DNA from: an uncultured Eubacteriales bacterium
Lineage (GTDB): Bacteria; Bacillota; Clostridia; Oscillospirales; Acutalibacteraceae
DNA: 64,000 bases
Direction: 5' to 3'
NCBI GenBank assembly: GCA_900316615.1
Contig: ONDU01000002.1
Coordinates: 1 to 64,000 of the forward strand
The notes beneath the pieces were generated by a model that was given only the letters and a program-made list of their open reading frames with translations, made no database searches and was not told the origin of the DNA. The position numbers and the translations under genes are program-made. How positions within the stretch are numbered: position 1 is the stretch's first letter; each line of letters starts with the position of its first letter. Shown one piece after another: positions 62,848 to 64,000 of this stretch.

Positions 62848-64000
62848 TTATTCGTTTCTGAGAACCGCTGCACAGGCTTCCATAGCAGCAACCGCAACAG
62901 GTCCCGCTGTACTGTAGCCGTAACCGCCGTTTTCGACTATTACCGCAAAAGCAAGCGGAGCATCTTCATCTTTGGAATATCCCACCATCCATGCGTGAGG
63001 TTCTCTGCCCTCTCCGACTTCCGCCGTACCTGTCTTTGCACATACTGTCAGTGTAGGGAAAAGGTCATCTCCGTAATAACTCGTTACATCGTATCTCATA
63101 TATTCGTCAAGCTTCTGTGCAAGCTCTGCGTCAATGAGCTTCTTTCCCGAGGTATTGTCCGCTGCACTTTCAACAACTCCGATACCTCTTTTTATTTCGT
63201 TAGGTATAACAACATCTCCGTTGTTTGCTATAGCTCCGCACATAATCGCCATTTGAAGGGGATTGGCTTCTACTGTATACTGACCTATTCCCGACCAGCC
63301 CAGATCGTTGTCATTTGCCGCAGATACGTTGTATGAGCTTTTTGCCGTAACTGTTCCGTTGATTTTATATGTATCGTTGAAGCCCATACGCTTTGCCATA
63401 TCCGTCATTTTGTCTTTTCCAAGCCTGTGGGCAAGCTCGGCAAAGACAACGTTGCAAGACTGTGCAAGTCCCTCTTTCATGGTAAGCTCTCCGTGAACAT
63501 GCATACAGGTTATATCCTTGCCGCCTATTTTTGTGCTTCCGTTACAGGTGAAAATTTCTTCCTCAATTCCGGGTATATTTTCCAGTGCGGCAGCAGCAGT
63601 AACTATCTTGAAGGTTGAACCCGGTGCATAGCGTCCTGCAAGAACCTTGTCTACGTATACTCCGTCATATTCCGCTTCGTTTTCTTCCGTTATGTCGGGA
63701 GGGTCAAGCGGATCATATGTAGGAGTGCTTACGCTGCATATAAATTCACCTGTCTTGTAGTTATATACAGCTACTGCTCCGTTGTATCCGTCAAGAGCAT
63801 TGTATGCCGCATTACAGGCTTCCGCATCAAGATTAAGCGTTATATCGCTTCCTGTTTTTATTGATTTAGGCAGTCCGAGTCCTAAAATGCAGTTGTAGCC
63901 TGTCAGATTGGAGCGGTAGGAGCTTTGTATTGCAGAGGAAACATTAAGGCTGTCATCGCCAACAACATGCATGGTTGAAAGTCTTGTGGTAAGGTCGCTG
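62848..64000 (-). CDS. Penicillin-binding protein transpeptidase, C-terminal part (5' end outside window)
   Basis: The frame is open to the window edge, giving at least 384 residues of a class B-type D,D-transpeptidase without a glycosyltransferase domain in view. The active-site motifs are GSTFK (nucleophile Ser), SCN and KTGTAE. YKTGEFICSVSTPTYDP and GQYTVEANPLQMA are typical of the SpoVD/PbpA/MrdA group. It cross-links peptidoglycan outside the membrane. An internal ATG at 63972 is unlikely to be the start, since the frame continues beyond it. Confidence 0.92.
   Translation of the reverse strand, partial: SDLTTRLSTMHVVGDDSLNVSSAIQSSYRSNLTGYNCILGLGLPKSIKTGSDITLNLDAEACNAAYNALDGYNGAVAVYNYKTGEFICSVSTPTYDPLDPPDITEENEAEYDGVYVDKVLAGRYAPGSTFKIVTAAAALENIPGIEEEIFTCNGSTKIGGKDITCMHVHGELTMKEGLAQSCNVVFAELAHRLGKDKMTDMAKRMGFNDTYKINGTVTAKSSYNVSAANDNDLGWSGIGQYTVEANPLQMAIMCGAIANNGDVVIPNEIKRGIGVVESAADNTSGKKLIDAELAQKLDEYMRYDVTSYYGDDLFPTLTVCAKTGTAEVGEGREPHAWMVGYSKDEDAPLAFAVIVENGGYGYSTAGPVAVAAMEACAAVLRNE

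Overview
The window looks like the replication-origin region of a low-GC Gram-positive gut bacterium of the Ruminococcus type (Clostridia, Oscillospiraceae/Ruminococcaceae). Three things suggest this: the origin gene order, the many TTG starts behind strong Shine-Dalgarno sites, and a cluster of secreted CBM26 amylases beside a dockerin protein, as in amylosome-forming relatives of Ruminococcus bromii. The genus is an inference. No transposase, phage gene or CRISPR array was seen.

Layout. 0-3.6 kb: the tail of an unknown acidic protein, a 37-residue ORF, an AEC-type permease, a DUF3592 membrane protein and guaB. 3.9-15.6 kb, all on the minus strand: serS, parB, parA, a noc-like ParB paralogue, rsmG, mnmG, mnmE, jag, yidC, yidD, rnpA and rpmH, with five parS sites. 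15.6-27.7 kb on the plus strand: dnaA, an origin with a DnaA-trio tract, dnaN, an S4 protein, recF, remB, two zinc-ribbon membrane proteins, gyrB, a YcxB-like protein, a thioesterase, gyrA and a dCMP deaminase. 27.9-33.3 kb: tRNA-Pro(AGG), an AlgI/AlgJ-like O-acetylation pair, an NSS symporter and azlCD. 33.4-41.8 kb on the minus strand: an M23 hydrolase with ftsX and ftsE, a CdaR-type regulator, an ABC-F ATPase and citrate synthase.

41.9-49.7 kb: a solitary 5S rRNA with its own promoter and terminator, then two secreted GH13 amylases and a starch-binding, Ig-repeat protein whose C-terminal dockerin is split by a frameshift. 50-64 kb: prfB, a family 4 uracil-DNA glycosylase, a zinc-ribbon protein, nfo, a phosphoesterase, bcp, an asparaginase-like protein, a DUF218 protein, mrnC, obgE, the rplU-prp-rpmA cluster with its leader, tRNA-Met, tRNA-Glu and the end of a penicillin-binding protein.

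Two kinds of structured intergenic element stand out. One is a dispersed repeat of about 85 bp made of three hairpins, with ten copies plus one remnant. Its stems covary and some copies have gained hairpins. The other is a pair of elements of 93 and 114 bp (34846-34938 and 56900-57013). Each has a shared outer stem enclosing three directly abutting hairpins, which predicts a clean four-way junction. The two share almost no sequence outside that outer stem. I could not assign these to a described family. They are the best candidates here for an undescribed system.

The origin block carries out chromosome replication and segregation (DnaA, DnaN, RecF, gyrase, ParAB-parS) together with membrane-protein insertion and tRNA/rRNA modification. 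The amylase cluster degrades starch outside the cell. The ftsEX-M23 genes link the division machinery to wall hydrolysis.
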